This document shows, piece by piece, positions 1 to 6,723 of a stretch of 7,200 nt of DNA. Position 1 is the first letter of the stretch; each line of letters begins with the position of its first letter. This DNA comes from Phycisphaerales bacterium (GTDB taxonomy: Bacteria; Planctomycetota; Phycisphaerae; Sedimentisphaerales; Anaerobacaceae). The stretch spans positions 1 through 7,200 of the forward strand of contig DQCG01000436.1 of the NCBI GenBank assembly GCA_003533825.1. The letters are read 5' to 3'. The notes below the pieces were generated by a model that was not told the origin of the DNA, made no database searches, and worked only from the letters and a program-made list of their open reading frames with translations. The position numbers and the translations under genes are program-made.

Positions 1-1458
1 GCTGCCGGCCATGATCTGGCGGAGGCCCTGTGCGAGGCGTTCGTAATAAGTATAGAGACCTAAAGCACCGGTCGGGATTTTTTCGTATTCTTCGTTGCCG
101 AGCTCTTTACGCAACGCGCTTGCCGTTACAAATATTTCATCTTTCGAATTGCCGAATCGTTCGACATACACAGGTACCTGGTTCTCATCAATTGTGCGCC
201 CGATTGTTTTGCCCACCATGGCAGCGGCGATAGGAGCTCTGGCCATACCGACCAGCTTGACAAACGGCGCGCCGAGGGCAAGCCCTTTAAAGATCTGGTC
301 TTCGAACGCGAATCCGCCGGCTACGGCCAGTGCCGGCAAATAACCGCCCTTGTCGGTAATACGTTTGCCATACTGGTATAGAAGCGAGTGCAGGTGGACG
401 GGAGGCACTCCCCATTCGTTCATCATTCGCCACGGGCTCATGCCGGTTCCCCCACCGGCACCATCGACGGTAAGAAGGTCGATCTTGTACTTAGAGGCGA
501 ACGCCACAGCCCTTGCCAGGTCCGCCGGCCGATAAGCGCCGGTTTTGAGGAAGACGTATTTCGCTCCGGCCTTACGCAATTCTTCCACTCTTTGGGCGAA
601 TGATTCTTCCGTTACCATTCCGACCCGTGAATGTCGCTCGAACTCCTTGAACGCGCCTCGCTCAAAAGCCCTGATAACATTGGGATCGTTTGGATTGGGC
701 AGGACTACGTAGCCTCGCTCATACAGCAGTTGTGCCTTTTTAAGATCCCTGATTTTGACTTCACCACCGATGTCCTTGGCGCCCTGGCCCCATTTTAGCT
801 CTACGCATTCGACGCCGAGTTTTTCGATTGCATATTCCTGCACGCAAAGGCGGGTGTCCTCGATGTTGGACTGGACAACGATTGCGCCATAGCCGTCACG
901 CTGATGGTCTTGATATAGTTTCACGCGTCTCTTAAGGTCGGCCGTATCGACCGTCCGGCCGTTCTTGATTATAGACTCGGGGTCCATACCGACTACGTTT
1001 TCGCCGATAGTCAGGCCGGTTCCTGCCAGGGCCGAGCCGATAGCCAGGCCCTCCCAGTTATTCTTGGCGATATTTGTCGAACCGATGCCGGGGATAATCC
1101 ACGGATAGCGGAACTTTATCCCGTTATCTTGTCCGAAGGTCACTTCGAGATTTACGGCGGGAAAAATAGCCTTGTCGCTGTCGGGTTCGATGCCGTGTGC
1201 TCCGACGGCGGTCCCCATAATGTTAAAGTGTGAATAGTCCACCGGATAGGTTTTCTCGGCGGCGGTAGTTATAACACCGAAGGGTTGGGGATAGATGACC
1301 TCGTGGCCGCGGTAGGCGGACTTGCCGATTTCGCACATTCCGATGCACCCGTCGACGCAGGTGACACACATGCCGGAAGCGGGAACCACCGAATCGAAGG
1401 TCCGGTTCTTTGTTAAAGTTGCCGCCGAAGCATTTATTTTCGATAGGGTTACTGACAT
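1..1458 (-). CDS. FMN-binding glutamate synthase family protein (GltB2-like synthase domain), C-terminus cut by window edge
   Basis: Open frame of 486 codons without a stop, so the C-terminus lies outside the window. The start is ATG at 1458, preceded by AAAGGAG with a 9-nt spacer. The fold family is the (beta/alpha)8 FMN-binding synthase domain of glutamate synthase. The clearest signature is VDGAGGGTGMSP (residues 331-342), with GAPFVKLVGMARAP (396-409) as the phosphate-binding strand region. There is no N-terminal glutaminase domain and no catalytic Cys at position 2, so glutamine cannot be its direct ammonia source. The mid-domain cysteine set that binds [3Fe-4S] in classical GltB is also not seen. 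Instead residues 31-42 carry C-x2-C-x3-C-x3-C (C31, C34, C38, C42), followed by EIGKSA, which looks like a cluster site at the N-terminus. It is the last gene visible in the operon, 48 nt after the HoxU-like gene. The GltD-like domain encoded two genes upstream could be its electron donor (inference). The family is sure; the substrate is unknown. Confidence 0.88.
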   Translation of the reverse strand, partial: MSVTLSKINASAATLTKNRTFDSVVPASGMCVTCVDGCIGMCEIGKSAYRGHEVIYPQPFGVITTAAEKTYPVDYSHFNIMGTAVGAHGIEPDSDKAIFPAVNLEVTFGQDNGIKFRYPWIIPGIGSTNIAKNNWEGLAIGSALAGTGLTIGENVVGMDPESIIKNGRTVDTADLKRRVKLYQDHQRDGYGAIVVQSNIEDTRLCVQEYAIEKLGVECVELKWGQGAKDIGGEVKIRDLKKAQLLYERGYVVLPNPNDPNVIRAFERGAFKEFERHSRVGMVTEESFAQRVEELRKAGAKYVFLKTGAYRPADLARAVAFASKYKIDLLTVDGAGGGTGMSPWRMMNEWGVPPVHLHSLLYQYGKRITDKGGYLPALAVAGGFAFEDQIFKGLALGAPFVKLVGMARAPIAAAMVGKTIGRTIDENQVPVYVERFGNSKDEIFVTASALRKELGNEEYEKIPTGALGLYTYYERLAQGLRQIMAGS

Positions 1459-1467
1459 TGCGTTTTG

Positions 1468-1474
1468 CTCCTTT
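1468..1474 (-). promoter_or_regulatory. Shine-Dalgarno site of the glutamate-synthase-like gene
   Basis: AAAGGAG on the minus strand, 9 nt before the ATG at 1458. It selects this start over an out-of-frame ATG just upstream. It lies in the 48-nt gap after the HoxU-like gene, where no terminator hairpin is visible, so the gene is probably cotranscribed. Confidence 0.75.
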
Positions 1475-1506
1475 CGGTGTATGGGTGGCTGACATACCGC
1501 CCCAGC

Positions 1507-2193
1507 TTATTTATCCGTTTTAGTCTCAATCTCGCAGGCTACACAGGGATCCATATAGCACATCATATCGTCAAAGTGTTCTTTTTCCAGGCAGGGCGGC
1601 GTCAGATTCGCACAGCCGCCACAGATTGCTTTTTCCGGCTCGTTATATGTGCAGCGAAGCTGGCAGGCGGGACAGATATACATACACCCGCCGCAGGTTC
1701 TGCAGACGTCGGATTTGACATCGAACGGCGTACCGATGCTTCTGTTCTCGCCTCGGCCGCGGAAGCCGATGGCCTTGGCCATCATTTGTTCGTCGCACAT
1801 GCGTACACACAGGCCGCAAAGAATGCAGTCCTCGTACTCCTGCCGGAACCGCTGCTGACGAATTCCATGGGCGGAGGCGAGGTCCTGGATGGTTTTGGAC
1901 TGCGGGCAGGAAGCCAGTAACAGTTCGAGAATCATTCTCCGAGCCCTTATGACTCTGTTTGATGCCGTACGCACCTTCAGGCCTTCTTGTGCCGGATAAG
2001 TGCAGGATGAAACCAGCTTCGCTTTCGGTCCTTCCCCGATCTCAACCACGCAGAGCCGGCATGCCCCGTAGGGCGACAATCCCTCCATGTGGCACAGGGT
2101 GGGAATCGGGAAGCCCAGAAAATTGGCGGCTTCCAACACGGTTGTCCCTTGCTCCACTGAGACATCTAAACCATTTATCTTCAAAGTAATCAT
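1507..2193 (-). CDS. HoxU/NuoG-N-like iron-sulfur subunit ([2Fe-2S] plus two [4Fe-4S]) with cysteine-rich tail
   Basis: A 228-aa electron-wire subunit of the NuoG N-terminal/HoxU/HydA-N type. Residues 1-77 form a plant-type ferredoxin domain with C34, C45, C48 and C64. The helical segment at 88-110 is where NuoG and HoxU carry a His-Cys3 [4Fe-4S] site. Here it contains only C96, so that cluster is missing. Residues 123-133 (C-x2-C-x2-C-x3-C) and 164-174 (C-x2-C-x2-C-x3-CP) form a two-[4Fe-4S] ferredoxin domain. After this come eight more cysteines in about 44 residues (C177, C181, C191, C194, C201, C212, C217, C220), enough for another metal or Fe-S site. There is no hydrogenase H-cluster domain and no molybdopterin domain. 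The start at 2193 is chosen because its ATG overlaps the TGA of the NuoF-GltD gene (ATGA) and is preceded by GGGGAGA. An in-frame upstream start would add 27 residues lying inside the previous gene. It most likely joins the NuoE and NuoF proteins in one cytoplasmic complex. Confidence 0.88.
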   Translation of the reverse strand: MITLKINGLDVSVEQGTTVLEAANFLGFPIPTLCHMEGLSPYGACRLCVVEIGEGPKAKLVSSCTYPAQEGLKVRTASNRVIRARRMILELLLASCPQSKTIQDLASAHGIRQQRFRQEYEDCILCGLCVRMCDEQMMAKAIGFRGRGENRSIGTPFDVKSDVCRTCGGCMYICPACQLRCTYNEPEKAICGGCANLTPPCLEKEHFDDMMCYMDPCVACEIETKTDK

Positions 2194-5100
2194 ATTGACT
2201 TCTCCCCGATGGATGCAGGTTCTGATTCGTTGTCGTTTTTGGGTTGTGTGAACTCCAGATCGCATCTGAGACACCTGCGGGCTTCGCGTTTTGCCTGGTC
2301 AACGGACAGGGACATTTCCACTTCGGCAAAATTTTTCCGCCGCGAGCCGACAGGCAGAGTAGCGGGCTCCTCTCTTTCCGCCTCCTCGAGTTCTTCGTCA
2401 CCAATCTGAGGAGGTTCCAGGAAGAATTTCGGCAGGGTAATCTTCGTTGGTAACCTGAGTTCCTTGCCGCTCAGGTAGCGGTCTATAACTTCGGCCGCCT
2501 TCCTGCCGGCGGCAATAGCATCAACGACGGTGTTGGGGCCGGTGACAAGGTCTCCTCCGGCGAATACACCGGGACGGTTTGTGCTGAGGGTCTCGGTATC
2601 AGCGCTGAGCCTGCCGCTCTTGCCGACATCCAGTCCCATCGACGCCAAACAGTCGCTGTCCGGTCGTTCGCCTATAGCTACTATCATCGTATCCAGTGGT
2701 ATCGTGAACTCGGTTCCCAGGATGGGGATGGGTTTGCGCCTGCCGCTTGAATCCATCTCGCCGAGCTTGTTTCTGATACATCTGATATCGGCGAGATGTC
2801 CGTGTTTGGCATCAATTTTAATCGGCGAGACAAAGGTTTCGACTGTTATTCCCTCGGCCTCCGCGGCTTTTATATAACGTATCTTAACCGGGGTAACGAG
2901 CGTTTCCAGCTTTATGCCTTCCTCTATCGCCGCTTCGACTTCTTCGGCGTAAGCGGGCATTTCATGGGACGTTCTGCGGTAGAGCATGGTTACTTTTTTG
3001 ACTTTCTTCTGGCGAATAGCGACTCTTGCAGCATCTACCGCAGAGTTGCCGCCGCCGATGATTCCAACGTGTCCTTTGGCTAATTCCCGGCCTCTCAAAT
3101 TGAACTCTTTGAGGAACTGCATGGAAGGGTAGATTCCCCTGACATCTTCTCCTTCAAGATCCAGACGCCAACTTTTGTCAGCCCCGATGGCAAGGAAGAC
3201 CGCCTTAAAACCGTCGTTGAAAAGCCCGTCGATAGTGACATCCCGCCCCAGCCTGGTTCCGCATTTGAGAGTGACGTTTTCGTCCAGCAGCGATTCGATC
3301 TCTTTGGTTACAATGTCGTGCGGCAGGCGATAAGCCGGGATGCAGCTTATCAGCATTCCACCCGGCCTGTCTTCGGCTTCGATGATTGTTACTTTCACAC
3401 CCAGCAGGGAAAGATAATGAGCCGCTGCAAGTCCCGCCGGACCTGACCCTACGATCGCCACTTTGGTCTTGTCGCCGTTATAGGTGCTTTTCCTGATGGG
3501 TGTATATACCGCCGGATCGATACGGTCGGTTACGAATCTTTTCAATGATCGAACGGCGATGCCTTGGCCCCCACTGGCGGCGTGACTGCATCTGGTTTCG
3601 CACTTGCGGTCGCAAACACGCGCGCAAATCGATGGCAGGGGATTAACTTCCCTGATTATTTTATAAGCATCTTCGTATTCGCCCTTTTCAATCAGAGCGA
3701 CATAACGCCAGACCTCGGTACCGAGAGGACAGGCGGTCTGGCAGGGCGCACCTACCAAATCTTTGCAGACAAAAGCGTCACATTTTTTGTCAACGATATG
3801 CCGTTCATACTCCTTACGGAAGTAACGCAGGGTGCTTAGTACCGGATTGGACGCCGTTTGTCCGAGGCCGCACATGGTAGTGTCTTTCACCACCTCCGCC
3901 AGTTCCTTGAGAAGGTCGAGGCTCTCAAGAGTTGCTTTACCTTTTGAGATATCCTCGAGAATCTCGTACATCCTTTGCGTTCCTTTTCGACAGGTGAAAC
4001 ATTTGCCGCACGACTCATCCTTCAGGAAATTCATAAAATACTTGGCGACATCGACCATGCACGTATTCTGATCCATAACTATCATGCCGCCCGAGCCCAT
4101 TATGGAGCCGGCCTCGATCAGGCTGTCGTAATCCACGGGCAGGTCGAACTTCTCGGCGGGGATGCAGCCGCCCGAAGGCCCTCCCGTCTGGACGGCCTTG
4201 ATTTTAGCCCTGCTAACGGAGCCGCCGCCGATGTCGTAGACTATTTCCTTGATCGATTTGCCCATCGGCACTTCGACAAGCCCGGTGTTCCTGACCTTGC
4301 CGACCAGGCTGAATATTTTCGTGCCGGAATTGTTTTTATTGCCAATCTTTTTAAACTCATCGGCGCCCAGCCGGAACAGCAACGGGATATTAGCCCATGT
4401 CTCGACGTTGTTAATAGCGGTTGGCCTGCCGTCGATACCTTTTTGTACGGGGAACGGCGGCCTCTGCCGCGGCTCTCCCACCTTACCTTCGATCGAGCGT
4501 ATCAGTGCCGTCTCCTCGCCGCAAACGAACGCTCCGGCACCCCTGACCATTTTGATATCGAATGAAAAATCGGTACCCAGAATTTTTTTACCAATAAGCC
4601 CTAGTTCTCGCGCCTGCTGCAGCGCTATATTAAGATGCTTGACTGCTACCGGGTATTCGTTGCGAACATATACGATGCCTTCGGTCGCCCCGGTTCCGAG
4701 GGCGCCTATGAGCATGCCTTCGATGATACTGTGCGGGTTACCCTCGAGCACGCTGCGGTCCATATAGGCGCCGGGGTCGCCCTCATCGGCGTTGCATACG
4801 AGAAACTTGCCGAGGTTCGTCGGCTGATTGGCCAAAAGCTCCCATTTCACTCCTGTGGGAAAACCTCCTCCCCCGCGGCCGCGAAGGCCCGAACGTTTTA
4901 CCTGTGCTACCACCCATTGAGGGTCGTTCCTGGATAAGACGTTTTCGAGAGCGCGGTATCCGTCCTGAACTATGTAGTCGTATATCCGTATCGGGTCTAT
5001 CTTCGTATTGGCGCCGAGGATACTGCGTTTTTGATTCTTGAAGAACGGGATATCGTCACGATTGAAATACTTCTGTCCCGTGTCGCGATCTTCGTAAAGC

Positions 5101-5432
5101 AGATCATGAACGTATTCACCCGAAAGCAGTGCATCAATGATCCTCGGCACATCATCAAGTTTTACCTGTGTATAAAATGCCTGCTGCGGCTCGGTAAGAA
5201 TGAAAGGGCCCATCTCGCAGAAGCCGTGGCATCCGGTGATTCGAAGTGCTACTTTGCCAACCAGGGCTTTTTGAATAATGTACCTTTTCGCAACTCTAAT
5301 GATATCGTTTGAGCCGCTTGCCTGGCAGGCCGTACCCGCGCATATAACTATACGAGGTTTGTCTTTATCGATAGCGTCAAAAAGCACGCTGCGTAATTCT
5401 TTCAGTTCGTCTACGGAAGATAATATCTGCAT
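2190..5432 (-). CDS. NuoF/HydB-like flavoprotein fused to a GltD/NfnB-like NADPH:FAD oxidoreductase
   Basis: A 1080-aa two-enzyme fusion. Residues 1-115 are a thioredoxin-like [2Fe-2S] domain (C31, C36, C68, C72). This domain is present in HydB/HndC/HoxF-type subunits and absent from complex I NuoF. Residues 145-545 are the NuoF part: glycine-rich FMN/NADH loop 182-193, NADEGDPGAYMDR (214-226), which is the Hyd/Hnd form of the motif, and a [4Fe-4S] site C475, C478, C481, C521. The GltD part starts near 548. It has eight cysteines for two clusters (C551, C556, C564, C568; C603, C607, C611, C615), an FAD motif GSGPAG (662-667), an NADP(H) Rossmann motif GGGNSAVD (793-800) followed by LYRR (817-820), whose arginines fit the 2'-phosphate, and a closing FAD motif FAGGDLVTGP (957-966). 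The C-terminus has an acidic linker and RCLRCD (C1054, C1057). The start ATG at 5432 has GAGGTGG in front. A TTG at 5462 with AAAAGGA is a possible longer start. The HydB-type C-terminal two-[4Fe-4S] ferredoxin tail is absent. Likely role: exchanges electrons between NAD(H) at FMN and NADP(H) at FAD; bifurcation is possible but unproven. Confidence 0.93.
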   Translation of the reverse strand: MQILSSVDELKELRSVLFDAIDKDKPRIVICAGTACQASGSNDIIRVAKRYIIQKALVGKVALRITGCHGFCEMGPFILTEPQQAFYTQVKLDDVPRIIDALLSGEYVHDLLYEDRDTGQKYFNRDDIPFFKNQKRSILGANTKIDPIRIYDYIVQDGYRALENVLSRNDPQWVVAQVKRSGLRGRGGGGFPTGVKWELLANQPTNLGKFLVCNADEGDPGAYMDRSVLEGNPHSIIEGMLIGALGTGATEGIVYVRNEYPVAVKHLNIALQQARELGLIGKKILGTDFSFDIKMVRGAGAFVCGEETALIRSIEGKVGEPRQRPPFPVQKGIDGRPTAINNVETWANIPLLFRLGADEFKKIGNKNNSGTKIFSLVGKVRNTGLVEVPMGKSIKEIVYDIGGGSVSRAKIKAVQTGGPSGGCIPAEKFDLPVDYDSLIEAGSIMGSGGMIVMDQNTCMVDVAKYFMNFLKDESCGKCFTCRKGTQRMYEILEDISKGKATLESLDLLKELAEVVKDTTMCGLGQTASNPVLSTLRYFRKEYERHIVDKKCDAFVCKDLVGAPCQTACPLGTEVWRYVALIEKGEYEDAYKIIREVNPLPSICARVCDRKCETRCSHAASGGQGIAVRSLKRFVTDRIDPAVYTPIRKSTYNGDKTKVAIVGSGPAGLAAAHYLSLLGVKVTIIEAEDRPGGMLISCIPAYRLPHDIVTKEIESLLDENVTLKCGTRLGRDVTIDGLFNDGFKAVFLAIGADKSWRLDLEGEDVRGIYPSMQFLKEFNLRGRELAKGHVGIIGGGNSAVDAARVAIRQKKVKKVTMLYRRTSHEMPAYAEEVEAAIEEGIKLETLVTPVKIRYIKAAEAEGITVETFVSPIKIDAKHGHLADIRCIRNKLGEMDSSGRRKPIPILGTEFTIPLDTMIVAIGERPDSDCLASMGLDVGKSGRLSADTETLSTNRPGVFAGGDLVTGPNTVVDAIAAGRKAAEVIDRYLSGKELRLPTKITLPKFFLEPPQIGDEELEEAEREEPATLPVGSRRKNFAEVEMSLSVDQAKREARRCLRCDLEFTQPKNDNESEPASIGEKSI
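2201..2207 (-). promoter_or_regulatory. Shine-Dalgarno site of the HoxU-like gene, inside the preceding coding region
   Basis: GGGGAGA with a 7-nt spacer to the ATG at 2193. The site lies within the last codons of the NuoF-GltD gene, and the stop and start codons overlap as ATGA. This arrangement is typical of translational coupling, and would help make the two subunits in equal amounts. Confidence 0.7.
2814..2933 (-). repeat. Diverged tandem duplication inside the NADPH-domain region of the fusion protein
   Basis: Residues 834-851 and 856-873 are two copies of one segment offset by 22 residues (66 bp). The cores are EEGIKLETLVTPVKI and AEGITVETFVSPIKI. By eye 11 of 18 aligned residues are identical, and the DNA copies (2880-2933 and 2814-2867) match at roughly 60% of bases, so the event is old. 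From memory, GltD-family proteins have this strand and loop once, leading directly into the ...SGRRxPxPI segment. The extra copy would then be an insertion near the NADP(H) domain. The frame is kept. Confidence 0.6.
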
Positions 5433-5436
5433 GCGG

Positions 5437-5443
5437 CCACCTC
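5437..5443 (-). promoter_or_regulatory. Shine-Dalgarno site that decides the start of the fusion gene
   Basis: GAGGTGG directly upstream of the ATG at 5432, with the GAGG core 7 nt from the start. It favours the 1080-residue product beginning MQILSSVDEL. The competing TTG at 5462 has AAAAGGA 5 nt upstream, so a 10-residue longer form cannot be excluded. Confidence 0.65.
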
Positions 5444-5483
5444 GTATAAATCCTTGTATCAAAAAATTCCTTTTGAAATTCTG

Positions 5484-6374
5484 TTAAAGCACATCTAACA
5501 TGTGGTTTTTGCATCCCCGGCGTGAACAAATTTTCGCTATGCCCCCGCCGCGGACGAGCAACGGCACCATTGGTGCTTTGCACATTGCACAGTTGGATGT
5601 GCTCGGCAGCTCCACGTGACAATGCGGACAATTAAATTTCACCACGGTGTCCATCGGAACGTCAAGTTCCGTTGATATATTGTAACTGCCGTACAGACAG
5701 GAAAGTCTGAGCCAGCCGTCCTGGTGGTCAAAGGAAATGGCTACTCTTATTGATGGGTGATTGTCTATTGCAAAACTTTCGTCCATCAGACTGCGGTTGC
5801 AATGGGGACAACTTACCTCGATGGGGAAAATGCGTTTGTCCTTAGCTATATCGATTTTGTCAAACCCTGTTCGGGCTTTCTCCAACAGTTGACCAATTCC
5901 GGATTTTTTGACTTTCGAGAAATAGTGACCGTCGATAACGACCACGGGCCCGAGAGCGCAGGCGCCGAGGCAGTTTACCGTCTCCAGCGTAAATTCCATA
6001 TCTGCGGTTGTTTCTCCCGCCTGGATCCCAAGTTGTGACTGAAGCTCTTCGACAATTCTTGGTGCACCCCGGACGTGACATGCTGTCCCGAGACAGGCAC
6101 AGACAAGATGTTTTCCCCTGGGTTTAAGACTGAACAGACGATAGAACGTGGCGATACCGTATATATCAACCAGAGAGCGCTTCGTTTTGTCACTTACAAT
6201 TCGAAGTGCCTCTTCAGGGAGATAGCCATATTCGGTCTGGATTTCCTCAAGGATGGCAATGATCTCGCCTCTGTCCTTATTATGTTTCTCGACGATCTTT
6301 GTGATAATCACCGGATCCACGTCCTGTTGCGTCATGACTTCGTCCCCATTCGAGAGAGCAGCTTTTTGTATCAT
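5484..6374 (-). CDS. NuoE/HydC-like [2Fe-2S] subunit with cysteine-rich zinc-ribbon-like C-terminal domain
   Basis: A 296-aa protein. Residues about 22-172 are the standard NuoE/HydC unit: a helical bundle with GYLPEEALRIV (50-60) and IYGIATFY (71-78), then a thioredoxin-like [2Fe-2S] domain with C94, C99, C135 and C139 (C-x4-C-x35-C-x3-C). It is the normal partner of a NuoF-type FMN subunit, encoded next downstream. Known NuoE/HydC proteins are about 160-180 aa; here about 120 residues follow. They carry CPHC (189-192), C226, CPHC (249-252), CAMC (262-265) and C-x4-C (283-288), with a segment rich in aromatic residues between the first two pairs. The spacing suggests one or two zinc-ribbon or rubredoxin-like knuckles (inference). 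The start at 6374 is one base after the previous stop and has GAGGAG 10 nt upstream. The Met at residue 14 is an alternative with a weaker site. Expected in the cytoplasm; no signal peptide or membrane segment is seen. Confidence 0.9.
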   Translation of the reverse strand: MIQKAALSNGDEVMTQQDVDPVIITKIVEKHNKDRGEIIAILEEIQTEYGYLPEEALRIVSDKTKRSLVDIYGIATFYRLFSLKPRGKHLVCACLGTACHVRGAPRIVEELQSQLGIQAGETTADMEFTLETVNCLGACALGPVVVIDGHYFSKVKKSGIGQLLEKARTGFDKIDIAKDKRIFPIEVSCPHCNRSLMDESFAIDNHPSIRVAISFDHQDGWLRLSCLYGSYNISTELDVPMDTVVKFNCPHCHVELPSTSNCAMCKAPMVPLLVRGGGIAKICSRRGCKNHMLDVL

Positions 6375-6375
6375 T

Positions 6376-6663
6376 CTACCGGTACTCCTCGCAATGCCAG
6401 ATGCCGCCTTCGGGTTTTGGGAAGGTACATTGTTGGCGATTTTCGCAATCGCTGCAAAGACCGACTAATTTGGTTGGTTCTACAGTTAGGGCGATGTGAC
6501 CATTCACAGTTTTCAGTGAATGCTTGGTGGCTTTTTTCTTTTTCGGCCCACGCTCGATTTCAAATTCTTCGCAATACAGTGACGGCTTTTGCGGGTCCCT
6601 TGGAAACGTGCAGGTTTTGGCATGTTTGCATGAGGAACACAAAGTGTAATATGTAGTTGACAT
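6376..6663 (-). CDS. Small protein with two tandem four-cysteine modules, first gene of the operon
   Basis: A 95-aa protein of no function known to me. It is built from two copies of one module: C9-x2-C12-x5-C18-TFP-x9-C31-EEF, and C70-x2-C73-x5-C79-TFP-x8-C91-EEY. They are joined by a lysine-rich linker (KKKKATKHS, 41-49). Each copy has four cysteines in a pattern that could bind one zinc or one iron-sulfur cluster. The start ATG at 6663 has TAAGGA 7 nt upstream and lies about 30 nt after the predicted sigma-54 transcription start. An upstream in-frame ATG at 6714 would overlap the promoter and is rejected. The stop is one base from the NuoE-like start, and that gene's ribosome site lies within this one, so the two are coupled. 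It may be an accessory or assembly protein, a small electron carrier or a metal sensor for the complex. That is inference from position and cysteines only. Confidence 0.82.
   Translation of the reverse strand: MSTTYYTLCSSCKHAKTCTFPRDPQKPSLYCEEFEIERGPKKKKATKHSLKTVNGHIALTVEPTKLVGLCSDCENRQQCTFPKPEGGIWHCEEYR
6385..6390 (-). promoter_or_regulatory. Shine-Dalgarno site of the NuoE-like gene
   Basis: GAGGAG lies in the last codons of the small cysteine protein, 10 nt before the ATG at 6374. The upstream stop TAG (6376-6378) is one base from that ATG, an arrangement that favours coupled translation. Confidence 0.6.
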
Positions 6664-6670
6664 AACATAT

Positions 6671-6676
6671 TCCTTA
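6671..6676 (-). promoter_or_regulatory. Shine-Dalgarno site of the small cysteine protein
   Basis: TAAGGA with a 7-nt spacer to the ATG at 6663. It lies downstream of the sigma-54 promoter, which fits this ATG being the first start codon of the operon transcript. Confidence 0.7.
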
Positions 6677-6705
6677 ATTTGCTTTTTTTGTGTTACCATT
6701 GTTAG

Positions 6706-6721
6706 TGCAAACATTATGCCA
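6706..6721 (-). promoter_or_regulatory. Sigma-54 (-24/-12) promoter of the operon
   Basis: The minus strand reads TGGCATAATGTTTGCA. It matches the RpoN consensus TGGCACGNNNNTTGCW at TGGCA and TTGCA with exact spacing between the GG and GC pairs; only the C and G after TGGCA differ. It sits in the intergenic region, 43 nt upstream of the first start codon. Transcription would begin near 6695, leaving a leader of about 30 nt. The neighbouring upstream gene encodes a sigma-54 activator, which supports the call. Confidence 0.85.
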
Positions 6722-6723
6722 GC

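Noticed and set aside
1465..1920. Plus-strand open frame of 151 codons
   Set aside because: It is antisense to the HoxU-like gene with its conserved ferredoxin cysteines, and has no coherent protein features of its own.
1507..2193. Identification as an [FeFe]-hydrogenase subunit HydA
   Set aside because: The N-terminal ferredoxin domains match, but the protein ends at 228 residues with no H-cluster motifs, so it cannot be the hydrogenase itself.
3975..4565. Long plus-strand open frame of 196 codons
   Set aside because: It is antisense to the NuoF domain, where the minus-strand reading has full family motifs; it arises from codon bias on the opposite strand.
2190..6374. Identification as part of respiratory complex I (nuoE-nuoF-nuoG)
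   Set aside because: The NuoF domain has the N-terminal [2Fe-2S] domain and the GDPGAxMDR form of the motif typical of soluble Hyd/Hnd enzymes. The NuoG-like protein is short, a GltD domain is fused, and no membrane subunits are present.
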